DNA of 5,482 nt from an uncultured Pseudomonadota bacterium (lineage in GTDB: Bacteria; Lernaellota; Lernaellaia; Lernaellales; Lernaellaceae). Position 1 is the first letter of the stretch. Every line of letters starts with the position of its first letter. The stretch spans positions 1-5,482 of the forward strand of contig CALBTQ010000741.1 of the NCBI GenBank assembly GCA_937967875.1, given 5' to 3'. This document shows, in pieces, positions 1 to 5,482 of the stretch. The notes under the pieces are model-generated. The model was given only the letters and a program-made list of their open reading frames with translations. It made no database searches and had not been told where the DNA came from. Made by a program: the position numbers and the translations under genes.

Positions 1-2
1 AC

Positions 3-860
3 GCCAATGGTCGACCCGTCGAAGCGCCCAAAGGCGGCAAGGTGGAAGTCGGCACCATGCAGCAATGGCTGATGGATCCCAGCGACAACCCGCACGACCT
101 GCAGGAAACCACCGCCGCTTTGCACGAAAAGAAATCCGTCGGCGGCGGTCTCGATCTGGAATTGGCGCCGCATCAATACGGCGCCGACAAAAAGCCGCCG
201 GTCGCGCCGAAAGCTCCGGACAAGCCCAAGGCGCCGAAAATGGCGGCGGGCGATCTGAGCTTGAAAGAGCATTCGCCGGCTCCGCCCGAGAAGGAACCCG
301 AACCCTTCCTCCCGCCGCCGGTGGAAGACGATGTCGTCATCACTAAAATGAAATCCAAGGGCGGCGCGAAAAAGAAAATCGAAACCGGGCCGTTCCTATT
401 GAAATGGCTGACGCCGCAAGTGGTGCTTTTTCTGATCGTGTTGATTGCCGGTCCGAAATACATTCACAACCACTATGTGCTGGAAGGTCCCTACCAGGCG
501 ACGTTCACCGATATCGACGGACGCGAGGTCGAATGCGCCACGAAATTCATGCCCGACGGGACCAAGCTGACCGGCATGTTCGAGTGCAAGCTGTATCCGA
601 ACAAATACTCGCTGGAGCGCGTCGACGAGCCCAAGGTGCTCAAGGTGATCATGGGCGGCGGCAACATCGTTTACACGGGGCATTACAACCGCAATTCGAT
701 CTCCCTGACTCTGGGCAGCATCAACGAAGGCGAAACGCGCTCGGTTTCATTGGAGGGCAAGTTCACCCCGGACATCAACCGGATGACCGGCGTGCTGACC
801 AATCCGTTAAAACAGACCGGCGAATTCGAGCTGGTTAAATCGGATACATTCGAGGAATAA
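3..860 (+). CDS. Bitopic membrane protein of unknown function with Pro/Lys/Ala-rich linker (5' partial)
   Basis: I do not recognise a family for this protein. The frame is open from the first complete codon at position 3 (Ala-Asn-Gly-Arg...), so the GTG at 42 is unlikely to be the true start and the N-terminus lies outside the window. Numbering the 285 visible residues from position 3, about residues 55-115 form a low-complexity Lys/Pro/Ala/Glu-rich linker (PPVAPKAPDKPKAPK and PPEKEPEPFLPPP). A basic patch (GGAKKK) follows, then one hydrophobic segment at about 135-150 (WLTPQVVLFLIVLIAG). The last 130 residues alternate polar and hydrophobic residues as in a beta-rich domain and hold two cysteines at about 178 and 195 that could form a disulfide. 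The basic residues before the helix suggest an N-in topology, with a cytoplasmic head and linker and a C-terminal domain outside the inner membrane. A missing N-terminal signalling or binding domain is possible but not visible. The stop lies 3 bp before the next gene, so the two are probably co-transcribed. Confidence 0.8.
   Translation, partial: ANGRPVEAPKGGKVEVGTMQQWLMDPSDNPHDLQETTAALHEKKSVGGGLDLELAPHQYGADKKPPVAPKAPDKPKAPKMAAGDLSLKEHSPAPPEKEPEPFLPPPVEDDVVITKMKSKGGAKKKIETGPFLLKWLTPQVVLFLIVLIAGPKYIHNHYVLEGPYQATFTDIDGREVECATKFMPDGTKLTGMFECKLYPNKYSLERVDEPKVLKVIMGGGNIVYTGHYNRNSISLTLGSINEGETRSVSLEGKFTPDINRMTGVLTNPLKQTGEFELVKSDTFEE
852..856 (+). promoter_or_regulatory. Ribosome binding site of the hydrolase-like lipoprotein gene
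   Basis: GAGGA lies 7 bases before the ATG at 864 and inside the last codons of the preceding gene, whose TAA stop is at 858-860. A ribosome finishing the first gene would therefore cover the initiation site of the second, which points to translational coupling. It also supports ATG 864 as the true start. Confidence 0.6.
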
Positions 861-863
861 CGA

Positions 864-1925
864 ATGCGTCGATGCTTCGCTTTTCTCAGTTTGTGCATGA
901 CGTTGCTGCTGGCGGCCTGCCTGGGCTCGGCGCAACGTACGGCGGGGGAATACGAAGCGCCGGTTTCCACGGCGGTCACCGCGGACGGCTGGACGCTTGC
1001 TTTGCAACATTACGGCGCGACGCCGCAACCGGGCGCCCCGGTGATCGTGCTGGTTCCCGACCTGTATGAAAACGGGCGTGTGTTCGCGTTGGACGAGCGG
1101 CACGGCCTGGCGGATCGTTTGGCCGCGCACGATTTGGGCGTGGTCGTCGCTGAATTGCGCGGGCAGGGGTTGAGCGAAAAACCGGCCTGGTGGAACGACC
1201 GCCGCGCCGATTGGACGTTCGAGGCGCACGTGCACCAGGACCTGCCGGCGATCGTGGCGGCGGTCAAACAGCGGTATCCGGGCAAGAAGGTCGTCCTTGC
1301 CGGACACGGTCTGGGCGGACTGGTCTGCTTCGCTTACGCGGCGGCCGCACCCAATGAGATAGCGGCGCTGGCCGGGTGGGGCGTCGCCGACGGCTTCGGG
1401 CCGCTCAACGAATTGCACCGCGCGTTGCTGGCGCGCCTGGATCATCTGTCGTTGTTGGACGCGACGCCCACGCACAAGGGCGCGACCGCGCCGGCCCCGT
1501 TTATCGGCACGCGCGAAAGTCTGTTCGACGTGCTGTTGTGCAACGGACATAACATGGCGCGTCCGACCGTCGCGCGCTATTACGAGCAGGCGCTGGAGCC
1601 TATGTCGGTCGGCGTGACGCGGCAGGCGGCGCGATGGGCCGAACACAACGAGTGGAACAGCTACGACGGGCGCCTCGATTATCGCGCCGGATTGCCGTCG
1701 CTGGTGTGCCCGGTTTTGCTGCTGTCGGGCGGGCAGGACAACCTGTTTCCCGCCGTCGCTTCGCGTGAGATGCTCGATCGCATCGGCAGCGCCGACAAAC
1801 GGCATCGCGTGTTCGACCGCGCCAGTCGCTACTGCGACGATTACGGTCACGCCGGTTTGCTGATCGGCGAGGATGCCGACGATGAGGTCGGCGAATACTT
1901 CCGCCAGTGGATAGAAAACTTATAG
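864..1925 (+). CDS. Alpha/beta-hydrolase-fold lipoprotein lacking the nucleophile serine
   Basis: The 353-residue protein begins with a lipoprotein signal peptide: basic MRRC, a hydrophobic core and the lipobox LAAC with Cys19. Residue +2 is Leu rather than Asp, which is compatible with outer-membrane sorting. The rest has the layout of an alpha/beta hydrolase of the lipase/serine-aminopeptidase type: a beta-strand VIVLV at 60-64, the loop motif ELRGQGLS, the nucleophile-elbow strand ending in GHGLGG at 147-152, a cap-like insertion, LLLSGGQDN with the acid Asp292, and YGHAG with the triad His329. In active family members the elbow reads GHSxGG and the first strand ends in HG. Here the Ser position is Gly149 and the HG position is Pro65-Asp66. 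Asp and His are kept, but ordinary serine-esterase chemistry should not work. It may be a pseudoenzyme that binds a lipid, peptide or partner protein, or may use unorthodox chemistry. It follows the membrane protein gene by 3 bp, and its last 6 bases overlap the convergent propeller gene. Confidence 0.85.
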   Translation: MRRCFAFLSLCMTLLLAACLGSAQRTAGEYEAPVSTAVTADGWTLALQHYGATPQPGAPVIVLVPDLYENGRVFALDERHGLADRLAAHDLGVVVAELRGQGLSEKPAWWNDRRADWTFEAHVHQDLPAIVAAVKQRYPGKKVVLAGHGLGGLVCFAYAAAAPNEIAALAGWGVADGFGPLNELHRALLARLDHLSLLDATPTHKGATAPAPFIGTRESLFDVLLCNGHNMARPTVARYYEQALEPMSVGVTRQAARWAEHNEWNSYDGRLDYRAGLPSLVCPVLLLSGGQDNLFPAVASREMLDRIGSADKRHRVFDRASRYCDDYGHAGLLIGEDADDEVGEYFRQWIENL

Positions 1926-3275
1926 GTCTTCGTTTTCCTCATTTGGTCCGCAACCGCAGGTCAGGCTCATTTTATCTTCCGAATAGCCGTACACGCGATT
2001 GCTGATGTAAAGGTTGTTTTTCGGATCGATCGCAACGCCGTTTTCGTTGGTTAACAGGTCGATGCGAAATTGTCGTTCGCTCAGCAATTCGCCGTCGGGC
2101 GATATTTTGTAGATGTGCCAATTCACACGATCGGCTTCGTTGGGACAACCAAGAAAGTGAATGGTGGCGTTGCCGGCGACGTCGAATGCCGCCGACGGAG
2201 GCGAGCCGCAAGAAGCGGAATCGTTATTGAAGGATAAGCTCCAGACGATTTCTCCATCCGGGCTGATTTTTGTGAAGCTGATTTGGAGTTCCTGATCCGG
2301 GAAAGCCTGGCTCGTCGCGAGCATGAGGTTTCCCGCGGAATCGACGGACATTCCGTAATCGTCCTGATAGGCGCCGGAATAAAAGGTCGGCAGAGAAATT
2401 TGCCACAACAAAGCGCCTTCCATGTCGACGGCCGTCAACAGATCGTTGCCGGCGAGGTAGATGATGTCGATGTCGTTCGCGACCGCTCGCTGGATTGGAA
2501 AGTCGATGTCGCGTTGCCAAAGAAGCTCTCCGTCGGGAGCGAATTTGTATAGTTTGTTGTCGGTTATGCTGCCGTCGATCGGCAATAGCAGGAGGTTGTT
2601 GTCCTGGTCGAAGTAGGCATAGCCGGCGTCCTCATAACTGATTTCCTGAAATGAGAAAAAGTATTCCCATTGTGGACTGCCGTTTTCGTCAAATTGAATG
2701 ATGCTGTGGCCGATCTTTTCGTAGGATCCGGCATATCGAAAGACAGAGGCAAAGAGCAACGGCTGGTCGTTCTTGTTGAGAAAAATGTTCTCGACCCAAA
2801 TCTTTTCATCAAGAAAATATTTCCAGATGATAAAACCGTCGGCGTCCGCTTTGGCAAGATAGTCATTGAATGTGTCGTAATATACATTGTTTTTTCGGTC
2901 GGTCTTCAGGTGGTAAAGGTTGACTATTTGCGACCAGAGTTCATTGCCGTCCTTGTCGAGTTTGATTAAATTGTCGAACGTTTCGACGTAAATATCGCCG
3001 TCCTTGTTGAAATATAGATCGGGGAGTCTTTTCGCCTGGCTGAGAAATTTATTGAACTGCCGTTCGCCGTCCGGCGAGAATTTGCGAATTTGGAGGCCGA
3101 AGCGATAACTGTTGGCGTGCAGTTGCGCCGCGGTGAAGATCGCGGTCAGAGCGATGGCGATGGCCAGAACGATTGACGGTAGCGGATTTTCTCGCCAGCG
3201 ACGGAAGCGGGAGGCGGCGATGTGCGGCAGGCGTCTGAGGGCTGCTTTCGTCCGGCGGATGTTTGATGTTCCCAT
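1920..3275 (-). CDS. Membrane-anchored or secreted eight-repeat beta-propeller protein
   Basis: The 451-residue protein starts with an Arg-rich segment (R7, R8, R14, R15, R23, R25, R26, R28) and a hydrophobic stretch at about 32-50, either a signal anchor or a long signal peptide. The remainder is a degenerate repeat. Each unit has a turn of the type D-x-x-N-N/G-x-L/Y and, 15-30 residues later, a strand-turn-strand of the type [K/Q]-[F/I]-x-[P/D]-[D/N]-G-E-x-x-W. The second motif occurs eight times, with its Gly at 70, 110, 147, 199, 249, 287, 341 and 395, and six copies end in Trp. This resembles BamB/PQQ-like and SBBP-type propellers, which are usually binding scaffolds outside the cytoplasm. 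No catalytic residues stand out. Cysteines at 356 and 377 could form one disulfide, and a CGC motif occurs at 440-442. The start is supported by a strong ribosome binding site and a near-consensus promoter. The gene has A+T-rich stretches (22 of 60 bases G+C at 2761-2820) unlike its neighbours. Its ligand is unknown. Confidence 0.85.
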   Translation of the reverse strand: MGTSNIRRTKAALRRLPHIAASRFRRWRENPLPSIVLAIAIALTAIFTAAQLHANSYRFGLQIRKFSPDGERQFNKFLSQAKRLPDLYFNKDGDIYVETFDNLIKLDKDGNELWSQIVNLYHLKTDRKNNVYYDTFNDYLAKADADGFIIWKYFLDEKIWVENIFLNKNDQPLLFASVFRYAGSYEKIGHSIIQFDENGSPQWEYFFSFQEISYEDAGYAYFDQDNNLLLLPIDGSITDNKLYKFAPDGELLWQRDIDFPIQRAVANDIDIIYLAGNDLLTAVDMEGALLWQISLPTFYSGAYQDDYGMSVDSAGNLMLATSQAFPDQELQISFTKISPDGEIVWSLSFNNDSASCGSPPSAAFDVAGNATIHFLGCPNEADRVNWHIYKISPDGELLSERQFRIDLLTNENGVAIDPKNNLYISNRVYGYSEDKMSLTCGCGPNEENEDL

Positions 3276-3280
3276 TTCAA

Positions 3281-3287
3281 ACCTCCT
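3281..3287 (-). promoter_or_regulatory. Strong Shine-Dalgarno site of the propeller gene
   Basis: Read on the minus strand, the sequence is AGGAGGT followed 5 bases later by the ATG at 3275-3273. This near-perfect anti-16S match at good spacing fixes the start codon of the propeller gene. Confidence 0.85.
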
Positions 3288-3296
3288 GATGGAAAG

Positions 3297-3326
3297 ATTA
3301 TAAAATAAAAACTAACTGAATGTCAC
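3297..3326 (-). promoter_or_regulatory. Near-consensus sigma70-type promoter for the propeller gene
   Basis: On the minus strand there is a perfect TATAAT (-10, plus-strand 3302-3297), preceded after 18 bp by GTGACA (-35, plus-strand 3326-3321), a 5 of 6 match to TTGACA. Transcription would begin around 3289-3291, giving a leader of only about 15 nucleotides that consists of little more than the Shine-Dalgarno site. The match is good enough to predict strong, housekeeping-type expression, with no evident operator between promoter and gene. This is inferred from sequence alone. Confidence 0.65.
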
Positions 3327-3336
3327 GCGGTGCGCG

Positions 3337-3361
3337 GCTCGCCCGGTCTTGACCGGCGCGC
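3337..3361 (+). other. Imperfect hairpin in the leader of the DUF72 gene
   Basis: CCGGT (3343-3347) pairs with ACCGG (3352-3356) across a CTTG loop. With one bulged C (3342) and one T-C mismatch (3339/3359), the stem extends through G3341-C3357, C3340-G3358, C3338-G3360 and G3337-C3361. No T-run follows, so it is not an intrinsic terminator. It sits 22 bases before the preferred ATG at 3384 and could affect initiation, or be a chance fold in GC-rich DNA. Confidence 0.3.
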
Positions 3362-3383
3362 AGTGATGTGCCACAGAAAATTC

Positions 3384-4151
3384 ATGATCTACGTGGGCAC
3401 CAGCGGTTTTTCCTACGACGACTGGCGGGGGCATTTTTACCCGGCGGATTTGCCGAAGAATCAATTTTTGACCTACTACGCGCAGCGACTGAACGCGCTG
3501 GAGGTCAACTTCACCTACTACCGCATGCCCACCGCGCGCACGATGGCCGGCTTGGCCGACAAGAGCGAAGGACGCGTGAACTTCGTGGTCAAGCTGCACG
3601 GCGCGATGACCCACGAGCGCACCGCTGCGCCTGAGGACTACCGCGCGTTTCTGGAGGCCTGCGCGCCGTTGTGCGAACAAAATCACCTCGGCGCGCTGCT
3701 GGCGCAGTTTCCGTTTTCCTTTCACTGCAACGAGGCCAACCGCGATTACCTCAAAAATCTGCGCGAGCGCCTGGGCGAGAGCGACGTGGTCGTGGAGATG
3801 CGCAACGCGCGCTGGCTGAAGCAGGAGACCTTCGAGCTGCTCAAGGACTTGCGTTTCGGCTGGTGCAACGTCGACGAACCGCAGCTCAAGGGCCTACTGC
3901 CGCCGACGGCCGTGGCGACTTCGGATATCGGCTACGTGCGCTTTCACGGCCGCAATGCGCAAAAGTGGTTCCAGCACAAGCACGCGTATGAGCGCTACAA
4001 TTACCTGTACACGCAAGACGAGCTGGCCGAGTGGACGCCGAAGATCAAGATGCTGGAGAACCTGACCAAGCGCACCTACGCCTTCACCAACAATCACTTC
4101 GAGGCGAAGGCGGTAACCAACGCGCTGATGCTGCTGGATCTGCTGCGGTGA
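3384..4151 (+). CDS. DUF72 family protein (YecE-like TIM barrel)
   Basis: The 255-residue protein carries the DUF72 signatures in order: YVGTSGFSYDDW at 3-14, EVNFTYYRMP at 40-49, FVVKLHGAMTHE at 67-78, LLAQFPFSF at 105-113, VVVEMRNARW at 135-144, YVRFHGR at 184-190 and YAFTNNHFEAKAVTNA at 232-247. The family folds as a TIM barrel. The conserved His, Glu, Arg and Asn cluster suggests an active site, but its reaction is not established. I see no signal peptide, so it is presumably cytoplasmic. I chose ATG 3384 because the family normally begins M-x-Y-V-G-T-S-G. The frame also allows ATG 3366 and GTG 3330, but these add residues unlike the family, and GTG 3330 lies 4 bp from the -35 box of the divergent gene. 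None of the three has a clear Shine-Dalgarno site. The gene is divergent from the propeller gene and abuts the stop codon of the convergent hydrolase gene. Length and motifs are complete. Confidence 0.9.
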   Translation: MIYVGTSGFSYDDWRGHFYPADLPKNQFLTYYAQRLNALEVNFTYYRMPTARTMAGLADKSEGRVNFVVKLHGAMTHERTAAPEDYRAFLEACAPLCEQNHLGALLAQFPFSFHCNEANRDYLKNLRERLGESDVVVEMRNARWLKQETFELLKDLRFGWCNVDEPQLKGLLPPTAVATSDIGYVRFHGRNAQKWFQHKHAYERYNYLYTQDELAEWTPKIKMLENLTKRTYAFTNNHFEAKAVTNALMLLDLLR

Positions 4152-5482
4152 TCAATCCGCGGTAAAACGCAGATAAACGACGTTGCCGGAAAGGGTTGTT
4201 TCCACCTCGCCGGACGCGGCCACGCCCGAGTCGATCAACGTGCCTTCCTGATCGTACAATTCCCACGCGCCGTCGCTGTCGGGATGCAGCGGCACGGTCA
4301 CGGAAACGCTGCCGCCCGACGCGCTGCTGTTCCACAGACCGATCGTCCATTGGTCGTTGTCGTCGACGAAGGCCAGCGCGTACAGGACCTTTTCCCATGC
4401 CAGCGCCGCGCCCAGGTCGCCGGCGAAACGCGACGATCCCAACAGCCAATGCAGGCCCCGTTGCGCCCGGAAGGAAGGTTTGTCGATTTCATCCTCGCGC
4501 GGATAACCAAAGAGGCCGAAGGTGTCTTCGGTGGGCGGCATGCTGTGAATTTCGTTGTCCCAGAAGGTGTACCAGAAGTGGCTTTGCACGCCTTTGGCGG
4601 CGCAGATCATGATCCCGCGCGCGAGGTATGCGCCCTGGCGCGCCTGGCCGATCAGGTAGTGCGGCCAGCCGATCTCGGTCAGGTGCAGCGGCTTTTCCGG
4701 ACAGCCGATCTCGGCGAGCAACGATCGGGCGTGATCGATCATTTCCTCGATGTTGCCGTATGACCAGATCCCCAGGTCGACGGTCAATTCGGGGCTGGTT
4801 TGCTGGAGAAATGTGTAGGGATGAATCGCCAGCGCATCCATGTAATTGCAAACGTCCGGATGCTCCTCATAGACTCGATAAAGGAAATTCCAGATCCAAT
4901 GCTCGCCGAAGATGTAAATGTCGAAGGGAGACATGCCGCCGAAAAGCACAACGGCGGTGTCGTCGTTGTCATGAATCGCCGTGTAACCCGCTTTCAGCAA
5001 TTCGCCGTAGTGCCCGGGGTTGGGTTCGGGCTTCCAAAAACGTTCGGTGTTTTGCTCGTTCCAGATTTCGTACATGTCGATCACGTCGGCGTAATGCGCG
5101 GCGACCGTGCCGTTGAAGTCGGCCCAGGCTGCGGGATCGATTTCGTCGTGACTGCCGCCGGGCATCGCCCAGCCGACGCCGTAGTCGAGCAGCGCGTCGA
5201 CCTTGATGCCCGCTTCGTCGAGCAAATCGATCAACGTGTCGTAGCCGGCGAAATTCCAGGCATCGTCGCCGGTTCGATGGTGCTCCAACTGAAGTCGGTG
5301 CGCAGCAAGCGGATGCCGGCTTCGTCAAGCTTGGTTATTTGAAAATCTCTCTGCCAGTTGTAGCCGGTGTCTTTGCTCGGATGGCTGGAAATCGCCAGGA
5401 TGTCGTCGATGATTTTGCCGGCTGGAGCCATGCCCTCATAAGGGTCGACCGGCATCGTGTCGTCGTCGGTTGTGTCGTCGTC
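4152..5482 (-). CDS. Clan GH-A glycoside hydrolase (GH39/PslG-like), extracytoplasmic, frameshifted, 5' partial
   Basis: The gene runs off the right edge and is read in two frames. From 5482 to about 5270 it encodes DDDTTDDDT, a short linker and the first barrel strands (ISSHPS, IRLLRTDFSWSTIEP). From about 5270 to 4152 a second frame continues with WNFAGYDTLIDLLDEAGIKV. In PslG/GH39-like enzymes these two pieces are contiguous, so one gene is broken by a one-base shift. The second frame shows the clan GH-A catalytic pair: acid/base Glu in EIWNEQN (codon 5057-5055) and nucleophile Glu in LHLTEIGW (codon 4676-4674). It also has AIHPY, a late-barrel FWYTFWD and a C-terminal beta-sandwich-like domain of about 75 residues. 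The substrate is probably a polysaccharide, but the exact GH family is uncertain. The Asp/Thr linker suggests a surface lipoprotein whose signal peptide lies outside the window. The TTG at 5288 and ATG at 5455 are not credible starts, since homologous sequence continues upstream of both. If the shift is real the gene is inactivated; otherwise the complete enzyme should be functional. Confidence 0.8.
5268..5272 (-). other. Apparent one-base frameshift site in the glycoside hydrolase gene
   Basis: On the minus strand the bases read GAA CCG GCG ACG ATG in the upstream frame and GGC GAC GAT GCC TGG AAT TTC in the downstream frame. Restoring one G, giving GAA CCG GGC GAC GAT GCC TGG, joins them as E-P-G-D-D-A-W-N-F, the expected barrel sequence. 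Loss of one G from a GGG run explains it, either as a sequencing or assembly error or as a genuine mutation. Confidence 0.75.
5456..5482 (-). repeat. GAC-rich trinucleotide repeat encoding an Asp/Thr linker
   Basis: The minus strand reads two GAC-GAC-GAC blocks separated by ACA-ACC and ending in ACG, encoding DDDTTDDDT. It is in frame with the hydrolase N-terminus and continues to the window edge, so its full length is unknown. Such acidic linkers typically space a lipidated cysteine from a folded extracytoplasmic domain. Confidence 0.6.

Noticed and set aside
42..44. GTG as the start of the first gene
   Set aside because: The frame is open back to the window edge, and the preceding bases show no convincing ribosome binding site at suitable spacing. 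The gene is better treated as 5' partial.
807..1850. A 347-codon open frame on the minus strand opposite the hydrolase-like gene
   Set aside because: It is Arg/Gln/Val-rich without recognisable motifs, lies wholly antisense to a gene with clear lipobox and fold signatures, and is the kind of shadow frame GC-rich coding DNA commonly gives.
3337..3361. Intrinsic terminator in the intergenic region
   Set aside because: The stem is GC-rich, but no T-run follows on the plus strand. On the minus strand it would lie upstream of the propeller promoter with no gene ending there.
5286..5288. TTG as the true start of a 378-residue hydrolase
   Set aside because: There is no Shine-Dalgarno site, the first residues (MEHHRT) do not match the family, and the first barrel strands would be missing. 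Those strands are encoded just upstream in the other frame.
4284..5342. Several 138-180 codon plus-strand frames opposite the glycoside hydrolase
   Set aside because: They overlap each other and lie opposite sequence with conserved catalytic motifs. Their products are Arg-rich or compositionally odd, and I see no ribosome binding sites.
5231..5455. A separate 74-residue small protein starting at ATG 5455
   Set aside because: The frame continues upstream into the Asp/Thr linker to the window edge, and its barrel-like sequence is continued by the other frame. It is the N-terminal part of the frameshifted hydrolase.

Overview
The window is a gene-dense, GC-rich bacterial chromosomal segment holding five protein genes in the strand order + + - + -. 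I see no RNA genes, mobile elements or CRISPR array. The last gene begins with an Asp/Thr run (DDDTTDDDT) ahead of a secreted enzyme domain. Such linkers are common in lipoproteins of delta-proteobacteria-like lineages (Myxococcota, Bdellovibrionota, Lernaellota-type genomes). A Gram-negative, environmental, delta-proteobacteria-like organism is therefore my best guess, but this is weak inference from style rather than a marker gene.

Left part (3-1925, + strand): a two-gene unit. The first gene is cut by the window edge and encodes a bitopic membrane protein: a Lys/Pro/Ala-rich, probably cytoplasmic region, one membrane helix and an extracytoplasmic, probably beta-rich domain. Three bases after its stop begins a lipoprotein with an alpha/beta-hydrolase fold. 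This protein keeps the Asp and His of the catalytic triad but has Gly in place of the nucleophile Ser (GHGLGG), and PD where the oxyanion-hole HG normally sits. It looks like a non-catalytic member of a hydrolase family, translationally coupled to a membrane partner.

Middle (1920-3275, - strand): a membrane-anchored or secreted beta-propeller protein with eight repeat units, whose terminal half-motifs suggest an eight-bladed, velcro-closed ring. It has a near-consensus promoter, a very short leader and a strong Shine-Dalgarno site, and its base composition is locally much richer in A+T than its neighbours.

Right part: a DUF72 (YecE-like) TIM-barrel protein of unknown function (3384-4151, +), followed by a convergent extracytoplasmic clan GH-A glycoside hydrolase (4152-5482, -). 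The hydrolase runs off the window and is interrupted by an apparent one-base frameshift near 5270, most simply the loss of one G from a GGG run.

Both convergent junctions are unusually tight: a 6-bp overlap at 1920-1925 and directly abutting stop codons inside the palindrome TGATCA at 4149-4154. Neither leaves room for an intergenic terminator. Apart from the coupled pair at the left, I see no evidence that the genes form a single pathway. The strongest candidates for something undescribed are the serine-less hydrolase lipoprotein with its membrane partner, and the propeller protein.
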